Shown here: positions 29,581 to 39,872 of the stretch, piece after piece
How the letters are laid out: every line of letters begins with the position of its first letter
Numbering within the stretch: the first letter of the stretch is position 1
NCBI RefSeq assembly: GCF_009569385.1
Contig: NZ_WBOF01000001.1
Span: 1,364,001-1,428,000 of the forward strand
DNA length: 64,000 nucleotides
Reading direction: 5' to 3'
Origin: Streptomyces kaniharaensis
Lineage (GTDB): Bacteria > Actinomycetota > Actinomycetes > Streptomycetales > Streptomycetaceae
Position numbers and translations under genes: made by a program
The notes under the pieces: model-generated
Told to the model about the DNA's origin: nothing
The model's input: the letters and a program-made list of their open reading frames with translations, nothing else
The model's database searches: none

Positions 29581-30153
29581 ATGGCGACCCACCTCGTACC
29601 CTCCCGCACGCTGCTCCTCGGCGGGGCGCGCTCCGGCAAGTCCACCAGGGCCGAGCAGCTGCTGGCCGACCGGCCGGACGTCCTGTACGTGGCCACCGGC
29701 GGGACCCGGGACGGCGACGCCGAGTGGGCCCAGCGGGTCGCCCTGCACCGCGAACGCCGGCCGGCGAGCTGGCGCACCGCCGAGACCCGCGACCTGGAGG
29801 CCGTCCTGGCGGACACCGCCGACCCGGCGCCGGTGCTGATCGACTGCCTGGCGCTGTGGCTGACCGCGGTGATGGACGAGTGCGACGCCTGGGACGACGC
29901 GGTCTGGGCCGACGGCGGGGAGGCCGCGGTGCAGCGGCGCTGCGACGCGCTGGCGCGGGCCTGGGCGACGACCGGCCGGTACGCCGTCGCGGTGAGCAAC
30001 GAGGTCGGCATGGGGGTCGTCCCCGCCACCGCCGCCGGCCGCCGCTTCCGCGACACCCTGGGCCGGCTCAACATGGCGGTGGCGGACGCCTCGGAGCGTG
30101 TGTTGCTGGTGGTGGCCGGGCAGGTTCTGACGGTCAAGCCAGCCGCGGGCTGA
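29581..30153 (+). CDS. cobU: adenosylcobinamide kinase / adenosylcobinamide-phosphate guanylyltransferase
   Basis: A protein of 190 residues. The P-loop GARSGKS lies near the N-terminus. YVATGGTRDGDAEW, ALHRERRP and VSNEVGMGVVP complete the CobU/CobP pattern. It phosphorylates adenosylcobinamide and attaches GMP in nucleotide-loop assembly of vitamin B12. ATG 29581 or ATG 29572 may start it. It is the first gene of the cobU-cobT-cobS unit. I see no cobalamin riboswitch upstream. Confidence 0.94.
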   Translation: MATHLVPSRTLLLGGARSGKSTRAEQLLADRPDVLYVATGGTRDGDAEWAQRVALHRERRPASWRTAETRDLEAVLADTADPAPVLIDCLALWLTAVMDECDAWDDAVWADGGEAAVQRRCDALARAWATTGRYAVAVSNEVGMGVVPATAAGRRFRDTLGRLNMAVADASERVLLVVAGQVLTVKPAAG

Positions 30154-30181
30154 ACTCCGGCGGCGTGTAGCCTTCCGACCG

Positions 30182-31297
30182 ATGGACACGACCGTGGATC
30201 TCGATTCGTTCTCCTCGCTCGTCGAACGCCCCGACGAGAGCGCCCGGCGGGCCGCCGAGGAGCGCTGGCAGGCGGCCGACCGGCCGCGCGGCGGGCTCGG
30301 CAGGCTTGAGGAGCTGGGCAGTTGGCTGTCGTCCGTACAGGGGCGCTCCCCGGTGCGGCCGGTCTCGTCGCCCAAGGTGCTGCTGTTCGCCGCCGACCAC
30401 GGGGTGGCGGCGCTCGGGGTGTCCCGGCTGCCCGCCGAGGGCGGCACCGCCGCGCGGGTCCGGGCGGTGCTCGACGGCACCGCGCCGGTCGCCCGGCTGG
30501 CCCGGCGCTACGGCGCCGAGGTGCGGATCGTCGACGTCGCGGTGGACACCGACCCGGCGGACTTCCCGGACGAGGTGGTCACCCATCGGATCCGCCGCGG
30601 CTCCGGCCGGATCGACGTCGAGGACGCCCTCACTCCCGAGGAGACCGTCCAGGCCTTCCGGGCCGGCATGGCCGTCGCCGACGAGGAGGCCGACGCAGGC
30701 ACCGACCTGGTGCTGCTCGGCGACCTCGGGGTCGGCTCCACCACCGTCGCCGCCGTGCTGGTCGGCGCGCTGTGCGGCACGGACGCCGCCGCGGTGACCG
30801 GGCGCGGCTCGGGCATCGACGACCGGGTGTGGATGGTCAAGTGCGCGACCATCCGGGACTCGCTGCGCCGGGCCCGGCCGGTGCTCGGCGACCAGCTGGC
30901 GCTGCTCGGCGCCACCGGCGGCGCGGACTTCGCGGCGATCACCGGCTTCCTCCTCCAGGCCGCGGTGCGCAGGCTCCCCGTGGTGCTGGACGGGGTCGTC
31001 TCGGCGGCCTGCGCGCTGGTCGCGCAGCGGATCGCCTTCCGGGCGCCGGAGTGGTGGCGGGCCGGGCAGTCCAGCGGCGAGCCGGCCCAGGCGAAGGCGT
31101 ACGACCGGCTCACCCTGACGCCGTTGCAGGACCAGGGGATCACCATGGGCGAGGGCGTCGGCGCGGTGCTGGCGCTGCCGCTGCTCCAGGCCGCGGGGGA
31201 CGCCCTCGCGGACGAGGCCCCGCAGCCGTACGAGCCGCCGGCGCCGAAGGAGCAGCCGAAGCTGCCGTCGGCCGCGGACCTGCTGCGGCGGTTCTAG
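30182..31297 (+). CDS. cobT: nicotinate-nucleotide--dimethylbenzimidazole phosphoribosyltransferase
   Basis: A protein of 371 residues making alpha-ribazole phosphate, the lower ligand of cobalamin. Family motifs are FAADHGVAALGVS, the LLGDLGVGSTT loop, GRGSGIDD and the catalytic glutamate in GITMGEGVGAV. It lies 28 bases after cobU and 37 bases before cobS. Confidence 0.95.
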   Translation: MDTTVDLDSFSSLVERPDESARRAAEERWQAADRPRGGLGRLEELGSWLSSVQGRSPVRPVSSPKVLLFAADHGVAALGVSRLPAEGGTAARVRAVLDGTAPVARLARRYGAEVRIVDVAVDTDPADFPDEVVTHRIRRGSGRIDVEDALTPEETVQAFRAGMAVADEEADAGTDLVLLGDLGVGSTTVAAVLVGALCGTDAAAVTGRGSGIDDRVWMVKCATIRDSLRRARPVLGDQLALLGATGGADFAAITGFLLQAAVRRLPVVLDGVVSAACALVAQRIAFRAPEWWRAGQSSGEPAQAKAYDRLTLTPLQDQGITMGEGVGAVLALPLLQAAGDALADEAPQPYEPPAPKEQPKLPSAADLLRRF

Positions 31298-31334
31298 CGG
31301 GACGCGGGTCACCCGGCTACGGAGGAAGTACGTC

Positions 31335-32114
31335 GTGAAGGGCGCCAGCTGGGCCGAGGGGCTGCGGTTCGGCTTCGGGACGCTGTCCGTGCTGCGGGTG
31401 CGGGTCGAGCGGTGGGATCGCGCGGCCGGCGGGCGGGCGATGGTGACCGCGCCGGCTGTGGGGCTGGTGCTCGGCGCGGTCGCGGCCGGTGCGGGAGCGC
31501 TGGTGGCGTGGCGGGCCGGCGGGTTGCTCGCAGCGGTGACGGCGGTGGGGGTGCTGGCCGCCCTGACCCGCGGCCTGCACCTGGACGGGCTGGCGGACGT
31601 CGCCGACGGGCTGGGCAGCGGCAAGCCGGCCGAGGACGCGCTGCGCATCATGAAGCAGTCCGACATCGGCCCGTTCGGCGTACTCACCCTCGTTCTCGTG
31701 CTGCTCGCCCAGGTCGCCGCGCTGGCCGGGCAGTTCGACGCCTCCACCGGACGCGGAGCGCTCGCGGTGCTCGCCTCCGCGGTGGCCGCGCGGTGCGCGC
31801 TCGCCTGGGGCTGTCTGCGGTCGGTGCCGCCCGCCCGGCCGGGCGGGCTCGGGGCGATGGTCGCAAGCACCGTCACCCCGCCGGCGGCGGTGGCCGGGAC
31901 GGCCGCCGCGGCGCTCACCCTCGCCGCCCTCGGCGCGCTTGACGGATCGTCTGCTCTCCGCCTCCCGGCAGCCGTTGCGCTCGGCACGGGCGGCTCCTGG
32001 CTGCTGCTGCGCCGCTGCGTGCGACGGTTCGGCGGAATCACCGGGGACGTGCTCGGCGCCATGGCCGAGACCGCCGCGACCTGCTCGCTGTTCGCCCTGG
32101 CGTTGCTCGGCTGA
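31335..32114 (+). CDS. cobS: adenosylcobinamide-GDP ribazoletransferase (cobalamin synthase)
   Basis: A membrane protein of 259 residues that joins adenosylcobinamide-GDP with ribazole. The signature LHLDGLADVADGLGSGK and the following MKQSDIGPFG are present, with about six hydrophobic segments. The start is GTG. It is the last gene of the unit, with a strong hairpin 100 bases downstream. Confidence 0.95.
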   Translation: MKGASWAEGLRFGFGTLSVLRVRVERWDRAAGGRAMVTAPAVGLVLGAVAAGAGALVAWRAGGLLAAVTAVGVLAALTRGLHLDGLADVADGLGSGKPAEDALRIMKQSDIGPFGVLTLVLVLLAQVAALAGQFDASTGRGALAVLASAVAARCALAWGCLRSVPPARPGGLGAMVASTVTPPAAVAGTAAAALTLAALGALDGSSALRLPAAVALGTGGSWLLLRRCVRRFGGITGDVLGAMAETAATCSLFALALLG

Positions 32115-32213
32115 CACCGGGCGGCGCGTGATCCCAGCATGCGGACTACCATGCGGGGAGCACCGCAGCCCTGCACCGTCGCAGGTCCTGCCCGCCCGGC
32201 GCGTACCGAGGAG

Positions 32214-32270
32214 CCGGGGCCTCTGGTGTGCGTGTCCGCCGATCGCGGCCGCGCACACCAGGGGCCCCGG
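32214..32270 (+). terminator. terminator after cobS
   Basis: A 19-base stem with one mismatch (CCGGGGCCTCTGGTGTGCG against 32252-32270) and a loop of about 19 bases. It lies between cobS and pepA. Confidence 0.7.
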
Positions 32271-32373
32271 ACCCGGCCCGCGACGGCGGGACGGCCGTGA
32301 CGCCCGCCGGGCTGCGCCGGTGCGGCACCTCGCCGCGACCGGCCGTGGACCGCTGAAGAACAGGACGCATTAC

Positions 32374-33873
32374 GTGACTGCATTGTCTGTGAGCACCTCC
32401 TCCGCCGCCTCGCTGCGCGCGGACGCCCTGGTGGTCGGTGTCGCGAAGGGACCGAAGGGCATCGTGCTGGCCCCCGGTACCGAGGCCGTGAACGAGGCGT
32501 TCGAGGGCAAGCTGGCCGAGGTCCTCACCACCCTGGGCGCGAGCGGCGCCGAGGGCGAGGCCGTCAAGGTCCCCTCCCCCGCCGGCCTGAAGGCCGCGCT
32601 CGTGCTCGCGGTCGGCCTCGGCGATGCGGCCGAGGACCGCTACGAGCTGGAGACGCTGCGCCGCGCCGCCGGTGTCGCCGCCCGCACCCTGGCCGGTGCC
32701 AAGAAGGCCGCGCTGGCCCTGCCGGCCGAGTCCGCGGACGAGGTCGAGGCCGTCGCGCTGGGCGGTCTGCTCGGCTCGTACGCCTTCGGCACCTACAAGG
32801 GCAACGGCAACGGCAAGGAGCCGGTCGGCGAGCTGGTCGTGCTGGCCCCGCGCAAGGGCAGCAAGGACAGCAAGGCCGCTGTGGAGCGCGCCGTCGCGGT
32901 CGGCGAGGAGATGAACCGCGCCCGCGACCTGATCAACACCGCGCCGAACGACCTGAACCCGAAGAGCTTCGCCGCGATCGCCCAGGCGGCCGGCAAGGAG
33001 CACGGCCTCAAGGTCGAGGTGCTGGACGAGAAGGCCCTGACCAAGGGCGGCTTCGGCGGCCTGCTGGGCGTCGGCGGCGGCTCGGCCAACCCGCCGCGGC
33101 TGGTGAAGGTGGCCTACACCCACCCGAAGGCCAAGGCCACGCTGGCGTTCGTCGGCAAGGGCATCACCTACGACTCGGGCGGCATCTCGCTGAAGCCGGC
33201 CGGCCACAACGAGACCATGAAGTGCGACATGTCCGGCGCCGCCGCCGTGTTCGCCGCCGTGGTCGCGGCCAAGCGCCTCGGCCTGGTCGTCAACATCACC
33301 GCCTGGCTGGCGCTGGCCGAGAACATGCCGTCCGGCTCCGCCACCCGCCCGGGCGACGTGCTGCGCATGTACGGCGGCAAGACCGTCGAGGTGCTGAACA
33401 CCGACGCCGAGGGCCGCCTGGTGCTGGCCGACGCGATCGTGCGGGCCGGCGAGGAGAAGCCGGACGTCATCGTCGACGTGGCCACCCTGACCGGCGCCAT
33501 GGTGCTGGCCCTGGGCAACCGCACCTTCGGCGTGATGTCCAACAACGACGGTCTGCGCGACGCCCTGCACACCATCGCGGGCGAGGCGGGCGAGCAGTCC
33601 TGGCCGATGCCGCTGCCGGCCGACCTGCGCAAGGGCATGACCGAGTCGACCATCGCCGACCTGTCCAACATGGGCGAGCGGATGGGCGGCGGCCTGGTGG
33701 CCGGTCTGTTCCTGAAGGAGTTCGTGACCGAGGGCACCGACTGGGCCCACCTGGACATCGCCGGCCCGGCGTTCCACGAGGGCGCGCCGTTCGGCTACAC
33801 CCCGAAGGGCGGCACCGGGAGCGCGGTGCGCACCCTGGTCCGCTACGCGGAGCAGACCGCGGCCAAGGGCTGA
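32374..33873 (+). CDS. pepA: leucyl aminopeptidase (M17)
   Basis: A protein of 499 residues. The C-terminal M17 domain has GKGITYDSGGISLKP, the metal-binding KCDMSGAA stretch, and NTDAEGRLVLADA, the family signature. The N-terminal macro-like domain is about 170 residues. It removes N-terminal residues from peptides in the cytoplasm and needs two metal ions. GTG 32374 is the first start after the cobS terminator. Confidence 0.95.
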   Translation: MTALSVSTSSAASLRADALVVGVAKGPKGIVLAPGTEAVNEAFEGKLAEVLTTLGASGAEGEAVKVPSPAGLKAALVLAVGLGDAAEDRYELETLRRAAGVAARTLAGAKKAALALPAESADEVEAVALGGLLGSYAFGTYKGNGNGKEPVGELVVLAPRKGSKDSKAAVERAVAVGEEMNRARDLINTAPNDLNPKSFAAIAQAAGKEHGLKVEVLDEKALTKGGFGGLLGVGGGSANPPRLVKVAYTHPKAKATLAFVGKGITYDSGGISLKPAGHNETMKCDMSGAAAVFAAVVAAKRLGLVVNITAWLALAENMPSGSATRPGDVLRMYGGKTVEVLNTDAEGRLVLADAIVRAGEEKPDVIVDVATLTGAMVLALGNRTFGVMSNNDGLRDALHTIAGEAGEQSWPMPLPADLRKGMTESTIADLSNMGERMGGGLVAGLFLKEFVTEGTDWAHLDIAGPAFHEGAPFGYTPKGGTGSAVRTLVRYAEQTAAKG

Positions 33874-33907
33874 TCCCCGGCCGTAGGGCCCGACCCGGCA
33901 CCCGCTT

Positions 33908-33943
33908 CGACGGGGCCCGGCGCGTGTGCGCCGGGCCCCGTCG
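33908..33943 (+). terminator. terminator after pepA
   Basis: A 16-base perfect stem, starting CGACGGGGCCCGGCGC, closes on GTGT, 34 bases after the pepA stop. Confidence 0.85.
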
Positions 33944-34293
33944 GCGTTCCGGCGTGGTTACCCGCAAGTAGGGCCCGGCGCAGGTCCGCACCCCTGTTCG
34001 CTGCGGGCGAAACTTTGTTCCATACTGTGGAAGCCGCCGCGCCCGGGCCCGTCTACGGCGCCCGTCCGGCGGCTGCCAACACCGCACTGAGCTGCGATGA
34101 TGCCCTTCCGTCGGGGGTGTTCGCACCCCGGTGACCACCCGGGGGGACACCCCTGGCGTGGACCCGGACATCAGCGGCCGCGAACAAGTGCGAAGATGTA
34201 TTTCCGGCACGACTGGGCGCCCCACAAGGGCTTCCGACCCACCGGACCGTGACCGGCCCGGCGATCCACACCCCATTGCATGGAGGACGTGAC
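33944..34293. other. intergenic region before lpdA
   Basis: About 350 bases holding the lpdA promoter. CATACT at 34021-34026 could be a -10 element, but the -35 side is weak. TGGAGGA at 34281-34287 is the lpdA ribosome site. No gene is supported. Confidence 0.35.
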
Positions 34294-35682
34294 GTGGCGA
34301 ACGACGCCAGCACCGTTTTCGACGTAGTCATTCTCGGAGGCGGAAGCGGCGGTTACGCCGCGGCGCTCCGCGCCGCTCAGCTGGGCCTGAAGGTTGCCCT
34401 GGTCGAGAAGGGTGAGCTGGGCGGCACCTGCCTGCACCGCGGCTGCATTCCGACCAAGGCCCTGCTGCACGCGGCGGAGATCGCCGACGAGACGAAGGAG
34501 GCCGCCGAGTTCGGCGTGCTGGCCACCTTCCAGGGCATCGACATCAACGGCGTCCACAAGTACAAGGACGACGTCATCGCCGGCCTGTACAAGGGCCTGC
34601 AGGGCCTGGTGGCCTCCCGCAAGGTGACCTTCATCCAGGGCGAGGGCAAGCTCTCCTCGCAGACCTCGGTGGACGTCAACGGCCAGCGCATCGAGGGCCG
34701 CCACATCGTCCTCGCGACCGGCTCCGTGCCGCGTTCGATCCCGGGCCTGGAGATCGACGGCAACCGCGTCATCTCCTCGGACCACGCCCTCAAGCTCGAC
34801 CGCATCCCGAAGTCGGCCGTCATCCTCGGCGGCGGCGTGATCGGCGTCGAGTTCGCCTCGGTCTGGAAGTCCTTCGGCGTCGAGGTCACCATCGTCGAGG
34901 CGCTGCCGCACCTCGTCCCGCTGGAGGACGAGAACTCCTCCAAGCTGCTGGAGCGCGCGTTCCGCAAGCGCGGCATCAAGTTCGAGCTGAAGGCCCGCTT
35001 CTCGGGCGTCGAGTACACCGAGACCGGTGTCCGCGTCTCCACCGAGAACGGCAAGCAGATCGACGCCGACCTGCTGCTCGTCGCCATCGGCCGCGGCCCG
35101 GTCTCGGCCGGCCTCGGCTACGAGGAGAACGGCGTCGCGATGGACCGCGGCTACGTCCTGGTCGACGAGTACATGCGCACCAACGTGCCCACCATCTCGG
35201 CCGTCGGCGACCTCGCCCCGACCCTGCAGCTGGCCCACGTCGGCTTCGCCGAGGGCATCCTCGTCGCCGAGCGCCTGGCCGGCCTCAAGCCGATGCCGAT
35301 CGACTACGACGGCGTCCCGCGCGTGACCTACTCCAACCCCGAGGTGGCCTCCGTCGGCATCTCCGAGGCCAAGGCCGTCGAGCTGTACGGCAAGGAGAAG
35401 GTCGTCACCCTCAAGTACAACCTGGCCGGCAACGGCAAGAGCAAGATCCTGAAGACCGCCGGCGAGATCAAGCTCGTCCAGGTCAAGGACGGCGCCGTGG
35501 TCGGCGTCCACATGGTCGGCGCCCGCATGGGCGAGCAGGTCGGCGAGGCTCAGCTGATCTACAACTGGGAGGCGCTGCCGGCCGAGGTCGCGCAGCTCAT
35601 CCACGCGCACCCGACCCAGTCCGAGGCCCTCGGCGAGGCGCACCTGGCGCTGGCCGGCAAGCCGCTGCACGCGCACGACTGA
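34294..35682 (+). CDS. lpdA: dihydrolipoamide dehydrogenase (E3)
   Basis: A flavoprotein of 462 residues that reoxidises lipoyl groups of 2-oxoacid dehydrogenase complexes using NAD. FAD-binding [10 protein letters not shown] is near the N-terminus, and the redox disulfide is in [13 protein letters not shown]. The NAD-binding [11 protein letters not shown] is central. The catalytic dyad is in HAHPTQSE near the end. GTG 34294 has a strong ribosome site. It precedes sucB by 55 bases. Confidence 0.96.
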   Translation: MANDASTVFDVVILGGGSGGYAAALRAAQLGLKVALVEKGELGGTCLHRGCIPTKALLHAAEIADETKEAAEFGVLATFQGIDINGVHKYKDDVIAGLYKGLQGLVASRKVTFIQGEGKLSSQTSVDVNGQRIEGRHIVLATGSVPRSIPGLEIDGNRVISSDHALKLDRIPKSAVILGGGVIGVEFASVWKSFGVEVTIVEALPHLVPLEDENSSKLLERAFRKRGIKFELKARFSGVEYTETGVRVSTENGKQIDADLLLVAIGRGPVSAGLGYEENGVAMDRGYVLVDEYMRTNVPTISAVGDLAPTLQLAHVGFAEGILVAERLAGLKPMPIDYDGVPRVTYSNPEVASVGISEAKAVELYGKEKVVTLKYNLAGNGKSKILKTAGEIKLVQVKDGAVVGVHMVGARMGEQVGEAQLIYNWEALPAEVAQLIHAHPTQSEALGEAHLALAGKPLHAHD

Positions 35683-35737
35683 TCGCGCCCCACCCCCCAT
35701 TTCCAGTACGCAAGACTTGATAGGAGTCGCTGAAACC

Positions 35738-37495
35738 ATGGCGGTCTCAGTAACACTGCCCGCGCTGGGCGAGAGCGTTTCCGAGGGCACCGTCACCCGT
35801 TGGCTGAAGGCCGAGGGTGAGCGTGTCGAGGTCGACGAGCCGCTGCTCGAGGTCTCGACCGACAAGGTCGACACCGAGATCCCGGCGCCGGCTTCCGGCA
35901 TCCTGGCCGCGATCAAGGTCGGCGAGGACGAGACCGTCGAGGTCGGCGCCGAGCTGGCGATCATCGACGACGGCACCGGCGCCCCGGTCGCGGCCCCCGC
36001 CCCGGCCGCCGAGGCCGCGCCCGCCGCCGCCCCGGCCCCGGTGGCCGAGGCTCCGGCCGCCGCTCCGGCTCCGGCCCCGGTCGCCGCCCCGGCCGCCGCG
36101 GCCGCTCCGGCCGGCGACGCCACCCCGGTCCTGCTGCCCGCGCTGGGCGAGTCGGTCACCGAGGGCACCGTCACCCGCTGGCTGAAGGCCGAGGGCGAGA
36201 CGGTCGAGGTCGACGAGCCGCTGCTCGAGGTCTCCACCGACAAGGTCGACACCGAGATCCCGTCGCCGGTCGCCGGTGTCGTCGTCAAGATCCTCGTCGG
36301 CGAGGACGAGACCGCCGAGGTCGGCGCCCAGCTCGCGCTGATCGGTGCCCCGGGTGCCGCCGCTGCCGCTCCGGCCCCGGCTGCCGCTCCGGCTCCGGTC
36401 GCCGCCCCGGCCCCAGCTGCCCCGGCTCCGGCCCCCGTCGCCCCTGCCGCTCCGGCTGCTCCGGCCCCGGTCGCCGCCGCTCCGGCTCCGGTCGCCCCGG
36501 CCGCTCCGGCCCCGGTGGCCGCTCCGGCTCCGGTCGCCCCCGCCGCCCCCGCCGCCCCGGTGGCCGACGAGGGCGAGGCCTACGTCACCCCGCTGGTGCG
36601 CAAGCTCGCCGCCGAGCACGGCATCGCGCTGTCGGCCGTCACCGGCACCGGTGTCGGCGGCCGCATCCGCAAGCAGGACGTCATCGCCGCCGCGGAGGCC
36701 GCCAAGGCCGCTCCGGCCCCGGCCGCCGCTGCCGCCCCGGCCGCCGCGCCGAAGGCCGCCGCCGCGCCGTCCGCCCTGCGCGGCCAGACGGTCAAGATGA
36801 CCCGCATGCGCAAGGTCATCGGCGACAACATGATGAAGGCCCTGCACGAGCAGGCCCAGCTGACCAGCGTGGTCGAGGTGGACGTCACCAAGATCATGTC
36901 GCTGCGCGCCAAGGCCAAGGACGGCTTCCTCGCCCGCGAGGGCGTCAAGCTCTCCCCGATGCCGTTCTTCGTCAAGGCCGCCGCCCAGGCGCTGAAGACC
37001 AACGCGGTCGTCAACGCCCGGATCAACGAGGCCGAGGGCACCATCACCTACTTCGACACCGAGAACATCGGTATCGCGGTGGACTCCGAGAAGGGTCTGA
37101 TGACCCCGGTCATCAAGGGTGCGGGCGACCTCAACATCGCCGGTATCTCCAAGAAGACCGCCGAGCTGGCCGCCAAGGTCCGCGACAGCAAGATCACCCC
37201 GGACGAGCTGTCCGGCGCCACCTTCACCATCAGCAACACCGGCTCGCGCGGTGCGCTGTTCGACACCGTGATCGTGCCGCCGAACCAGGCCGCCATCCTG
37301 GGCATCGGCGCCACCGTCAAGCGCCCGGTGGTCATCGAGTCCGACGGCGGCACCGCCATCGGCATCCGCGACATGACCTACCTGTCGCTCTCCTACGACC
37401 ACCGCCTGGTGGACGGCGCCGACGCCGCCCGCTACCTGGTCGCGGTCAAGGAGATCCTGGAGGCCGGCGAGTTCGAGGTCGAGCTCGGCCTCTGA
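35738..37495 (+). CDS. sucB: dihydrolipoamide succinyltransferase (E2 of 2-oxoglutarate dehydrogenase)
   Basis: A protein of 585 residues. Two lipoyl domains each contain [12 protein letters not shown], with lipoylated lysines near residues 44 and 168. Long Ala/Pro linkers join them to a peripheral subunit-binding domain ([25 protein letters not shown]) and to the acyltransferase core ending with [12 protein letters not shown], the catalytic His-Asp motif. In actinobacteria this protein often serves as E2 for pyruvate dehydrogenase as well, so the acyl specificity is open. Its lipoyl groups would come from LipB and LipA encoded 12 kb away. Confidence 0.94.
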   Translation: MAVSVTLPALGESVSEGTVTRWLKAEGERVEVDEPLLEVSTDKVDTEIPAPASGILAAIKVGEDETVEVGAELAIIDDGTGAPVAAPAPAAEAAPAAAPAPVAEAPAAAPAPAPVAAPAAAAAPAGDATPVLLPALGESVTEGTVTRWLKAEGETVEVDEPLLEVSTDKVDTEIPSPVAGVVVKILVGEDETAEVGAQLALIGAPGAAAAAPAPAAAPAPVAAPAPAAPAPAPVAPAAPAAPAPVAAAPAPVAPAAPAPVAAPAPVAPAAPAAPVADEGEAYVTPLVRKLAAEHGIALSAVTGTGVGGRIRKQDVIAAAEAAKAAPAPAAAAAPAAAPKAAAAPSALRGQTVKMTRMRKVIGDNMMKALHEQAQLTSVVEVDVTKIMSLRAKAKDGFLAREGVKLSPMPFFVKAAAQALKTNAVVNARINEAEGTITYFDTENIGIAVDSEKGLMTPVIKGAGDLNIAGISKKTAELAAKVRDSKITPDELSGATFTISNTGSRGALFDTVIVPPNQAAILGIGATVKRPVVIESDGGTAIGIRDMTYLSLSYDHRLVDGADAARYLVAVKEILEAGEFEVELGL

Positions 37496-37510
37496 CCCGT
37501 CACGGTCGTA

Positions 37511-37548
37511 CGGAACCCCGTGTCGCCTTCGGGCGGCGCGGGGTTCCG
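37511..37548 (+). terminator. terminator after sucB
   Basis: The stem CGGAACCCCG pairs with its complement and encloses an inner GCC-TTCG-GGC hairpin. It starts 15 bases after the sucB stop. Confidence 0.8.
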
Positions 37549-37620
37549 CCGTATTCGCCCTGGCGTTTCGCCGGGCCATGGCATGCGAGGAGGCGGGCGA
37601 ACGGGGATGCTGGAGCGGTG

Positions 37621-38136
37621 ATGGACGAGACCGACTTCTGGCAGATCATCGACGAGACCCGGGAGGCCGCCGAGGGCGACCCCGACGAGCAGGCAGACCG
37701 GCTGGTGGAGCGCCTCGTCCAGCTGACACCGGACGACGTGATCGACTTCGCCCGGCTGTTCGAGGCCCGGTTCCAGCGCGCCTACCGGTACGACCTGTGG
37801 GGCGCCGCCTACCTGCTGCTCGACGGCGCCTCCGAGGACACCTTCGACTTCTTCCGCTGCTGGCTGATCGGCCAGGGCCGGGACGTGTTCGAGGGCGGGC
37901 TGCACGACCCGGACGACCTGGCGGACCTGCTGCCCGAGTTCGACGAGGAGGAGGACGGCGAGGCCGAGGACCTCGGCTACGCCGCCGACGAGGCGTACGA
38001 GCAGCTGACCGGACTGCCGCTGCCCGAGGTGGGCGGGCGGCAGGCGGGCCGGCCGTCCGGGGCGTCGCTGGACTTCGACGACCCGGACGTCATGGCGAAA
38101 CGGTTTCCCAAGCTCTGGGAGCGCTACGGGGAATGA
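37621..38136 (+). CDS. DUF4240 domain protein
   Basis: An acidic protein of 171 residues beginning MDETDFWQIIDETR, the DUF4240 opening, with the conserved LWGAAYLLLDGASEDTFDFF and RCWLIGQGRDVFE segments. It is cytosolic and helical. The C-terminal 50 residues are poorly conserved. The function is unknown. Its stop codon directly abuts the stop of the convergent DUF2510 gene. Confidence 0.8.
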   Translation: MDETDFWQIIDETREAAEGDPDEQADRLVERLVQLTPDDVIDFARLFEARFQRAYRYDLWGAAYLLLDGASEDTFDFFRCWLIGQGRDVFEGGLHDPDDLADLLPEFDEEEDGEAEDLGYAADEAYEQLTGLPLPEVGGRQAGRPSGASLDFDDPDVMAKRFPKLWERYGE

Positions 38137-39165
38137 TCAGGTGGTGCCGGCGGACGAGCTGTCCTGCTTGATGCCCTTGAGGATCTGGTCCAGCACCGAG
38201 GCGTCGGGCGCGGCCGGGTCGTCGTCCACGCCGCCCTCGAACACCACGTACCCGCCGCCCTTGGCCGGGACGGCGGCCAGCAGGACGTAGCCCTGGGTGC
38301 CGTCCGAGGTGCGGACGTGCCAGCGGGAGGCGTAGCCGAGGACGCCCGCCACGGTGACGTAGCCGGAGCCGGAGTCGGTGTGCGAGGTGATCCCGGTGAA
38401 GATCTTGCCCGCGTAGCCGGGCATGGTGGCCTCGGCGGCGGCCTTGGCGGTGGCCCCCTGGGCGGTGTCCTTCTCGACCGCGAACTGGCCGCGGATGCAG
38501 GAGTTGCCGTCCGAGCAGGTGTAGCGGCCGGTGCCGAGGGAGACCGTCGACCTCGTGCCGATGGTCGACGCGTCCCAGCCGTCGAAGACGGGGATGGTGA
38601 TCGCGTGCTGGGAGTCAGGCACGGTGCTCTTGAGGACCGGCGCGGGCTTGGGCGCGGGCAGCGTGGGCGTCGGCACCGTGGTGGGCAGGCGGTAGGTCGG
38701 GCTCGGGCTGGGGCTCGCGCTCCCGGTGGCCGTCACCGTCGGGTTCGGGGTCGGATCGGCCGACGGGGAGCCGTCGCTGTTGAGCGTGAGGACGAGGATC
38801 ACGCCGGCGACGGTGAGGACGGCCAGCACGATGCCGATGACCACGCCGGGGTTCACCCGGCCCGATCCGGACGGCGGCGGGTAGCCGTACCCCGGCTGGG
38901 GTCCCGGGTAGCCGTAGCCCGGGGCCTGGGGGCCCGGGTACCCGTAGCCGGCGCCGCCCTGCGGTGGGCCTCCGTAGCCGTATCCGGGCGGGGTCTGCGC
39001 CGGGGGCTGCCAGCCCTGGGTCGGGGCGTCGGCGAGCTGGGCCGCGCCGCCCTGGAGCGGGCGGACGTCGGCGGTCCAGGCGTTGCCGTCCCACCAGCGC
39101 TCGTGACCGGCCGTGCCGTCCGCACCCGGTACCGGGTACCACCCGGGAGGCGTCGAGTTGCTCAC
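38137..39165 (-). CDS. DUF2510 membrane-anchored secreted protein
   Basis: A protein of 342 residues. The N-terminal DUF2510 motif is TPPGWYPVPGADGTAGHERWWDG. A Gly/Tyr/Pro-rich stretch with repeats of the type PGYGYPGP follows (about residues 55-105). One membrane segment (VVIGIVLAVLTVAGVILVLTL) comes next, then a Thr/Pro/Ser linker and a C-terminal extracellular domain of about 140 residues with a single cysteine pair. The topology is a cytoplasmic GYP tail and an outside domain. The function is unknown. Confidence 0.8.
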   Translation of the reverse strand: MSNSTPPGWYPVPGADGTAGHERWWDGNAWTADVRPLQGGAAQLADAPTQGWQPPAQTPPGYGYGGPPQGGAGYGYPGPQAPGYGYPGPQPGYGYPPPSGSGRVNPGVVIGIVLAVLTVAGVILVLTLNSDGSPSADPTPNPTVTATGSASPSPSPTYRLPTTVPTPTLPAPKPAPVLKSTVPDSQHAITIPVFDGWDASTIGTRSTVSLGTGRYTCSDGNSCIRGQFAVEKDTAQGATAKAAAEATMPGYAGKIFTGITSHTDSGSGYVTVAGVLGYASRWHVRTSDGTQGYVLLAAVPAKGGGYVVFEGGVDDDPAAPDASVLDQILKGIKQDSSSAGTT

Positions 39166-39276
39166 GGGCGTACCGTACCCGGCGGGATGCCGCTCCAGAC
39201 AGAGCGGGTGCGTCACGACTCTGCACCACCCGCGCACATCTGACGCTCCGTCAGGTGCGTGCCGACGAGCCGCGGC

Positions 39277-39777
39277 TCAGTCCGACAGGGAGCGGGCCAT
39301 CAGGATGTCGTCGACGTACGTCCCGTCGATCACGAACTCCTCGGCGAGCGAGCCCTCGACGACGAAACCGCAGCTCTCGTAGAGACGGCGCGCCGGGGCG
39401 TTCCAGCCGAGCACCCGCAGGGTCATCCTGCGCGCGCCGTCGGCCCTCGCCGCCTCGCAGGCGGCCTCGACGAGCTTCCGGCCGATGCCCCGGCCGCGGG
39501 CCGCGGTGTCCACCGCCAGTCCCTGGATCTGGCGGACGTGCCGGTTGGTGGCCAGCGGGGTGGGCGGGACGTGGCGCACGTAGCCGACGATCCGGCCGTC
39601 GGCGAGGGCGAGCAGGTACTGGTCCGGGGTGTGCCGCTCGTCGAACACGCCGTCCGCCTCCTCGCGCGGCTGCGGGGAGACGTCGGAGAGGGTGGACCAG
39701 GAGGCGCGGTCGAGAACGGCGAGCTCGCGTTCGTCCTCGGGCTTCGCTGGTCGGATGATCAGATCGTCGTGGCTCAT
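39277..39777 (-). CDS. GNAT family N-acetyltransferase
   Basis: A protein of 166 residues with a complete GNAT fold. GLAVDTAARGRGIGRKLVEAA is the acetyl-CoA-binding segment and LGWNAPARRLYESCGF the closing motif. It resembles RimI-like amino-group acetyltransferases, but the acceptor is unknown. ATG 39777 begins MSHDDLIIRPA, a typical start. Confidence 0.88.
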   Translation of the reverse strand: MSHDDLIIRPAKPEDERELAVLDRASWSTLSDVSPQPREEADGVFDERHTPDQYLLALADGRIVGYVRHVPPTPLATNRHVRQIQGLAVDTAARGRGIGRKLVEAACEAARADGARRMTLRVLGWNAPARRLYESCGFVVEGSLAEEFVIDGTYVDDILMARSLSD

Positions 39778-39872
39778 GCGCGTCAGCCTAGGAGAGGGGC
39801 TCCGACCCCTCCCACCCATTAACTCCCGCCCATTGAAGGGGCGCGGGAATCAAGAACTGCGAGGATGGGCGC

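Noticed and set aside
35985..36775. Highly repetitive GCTCCGGCCCCG-type sequence inside sucB
   Set aside because: It encodes the Ala/Pro linkers normal for lipoyl-domain proteins; it is not an independent repeat element.
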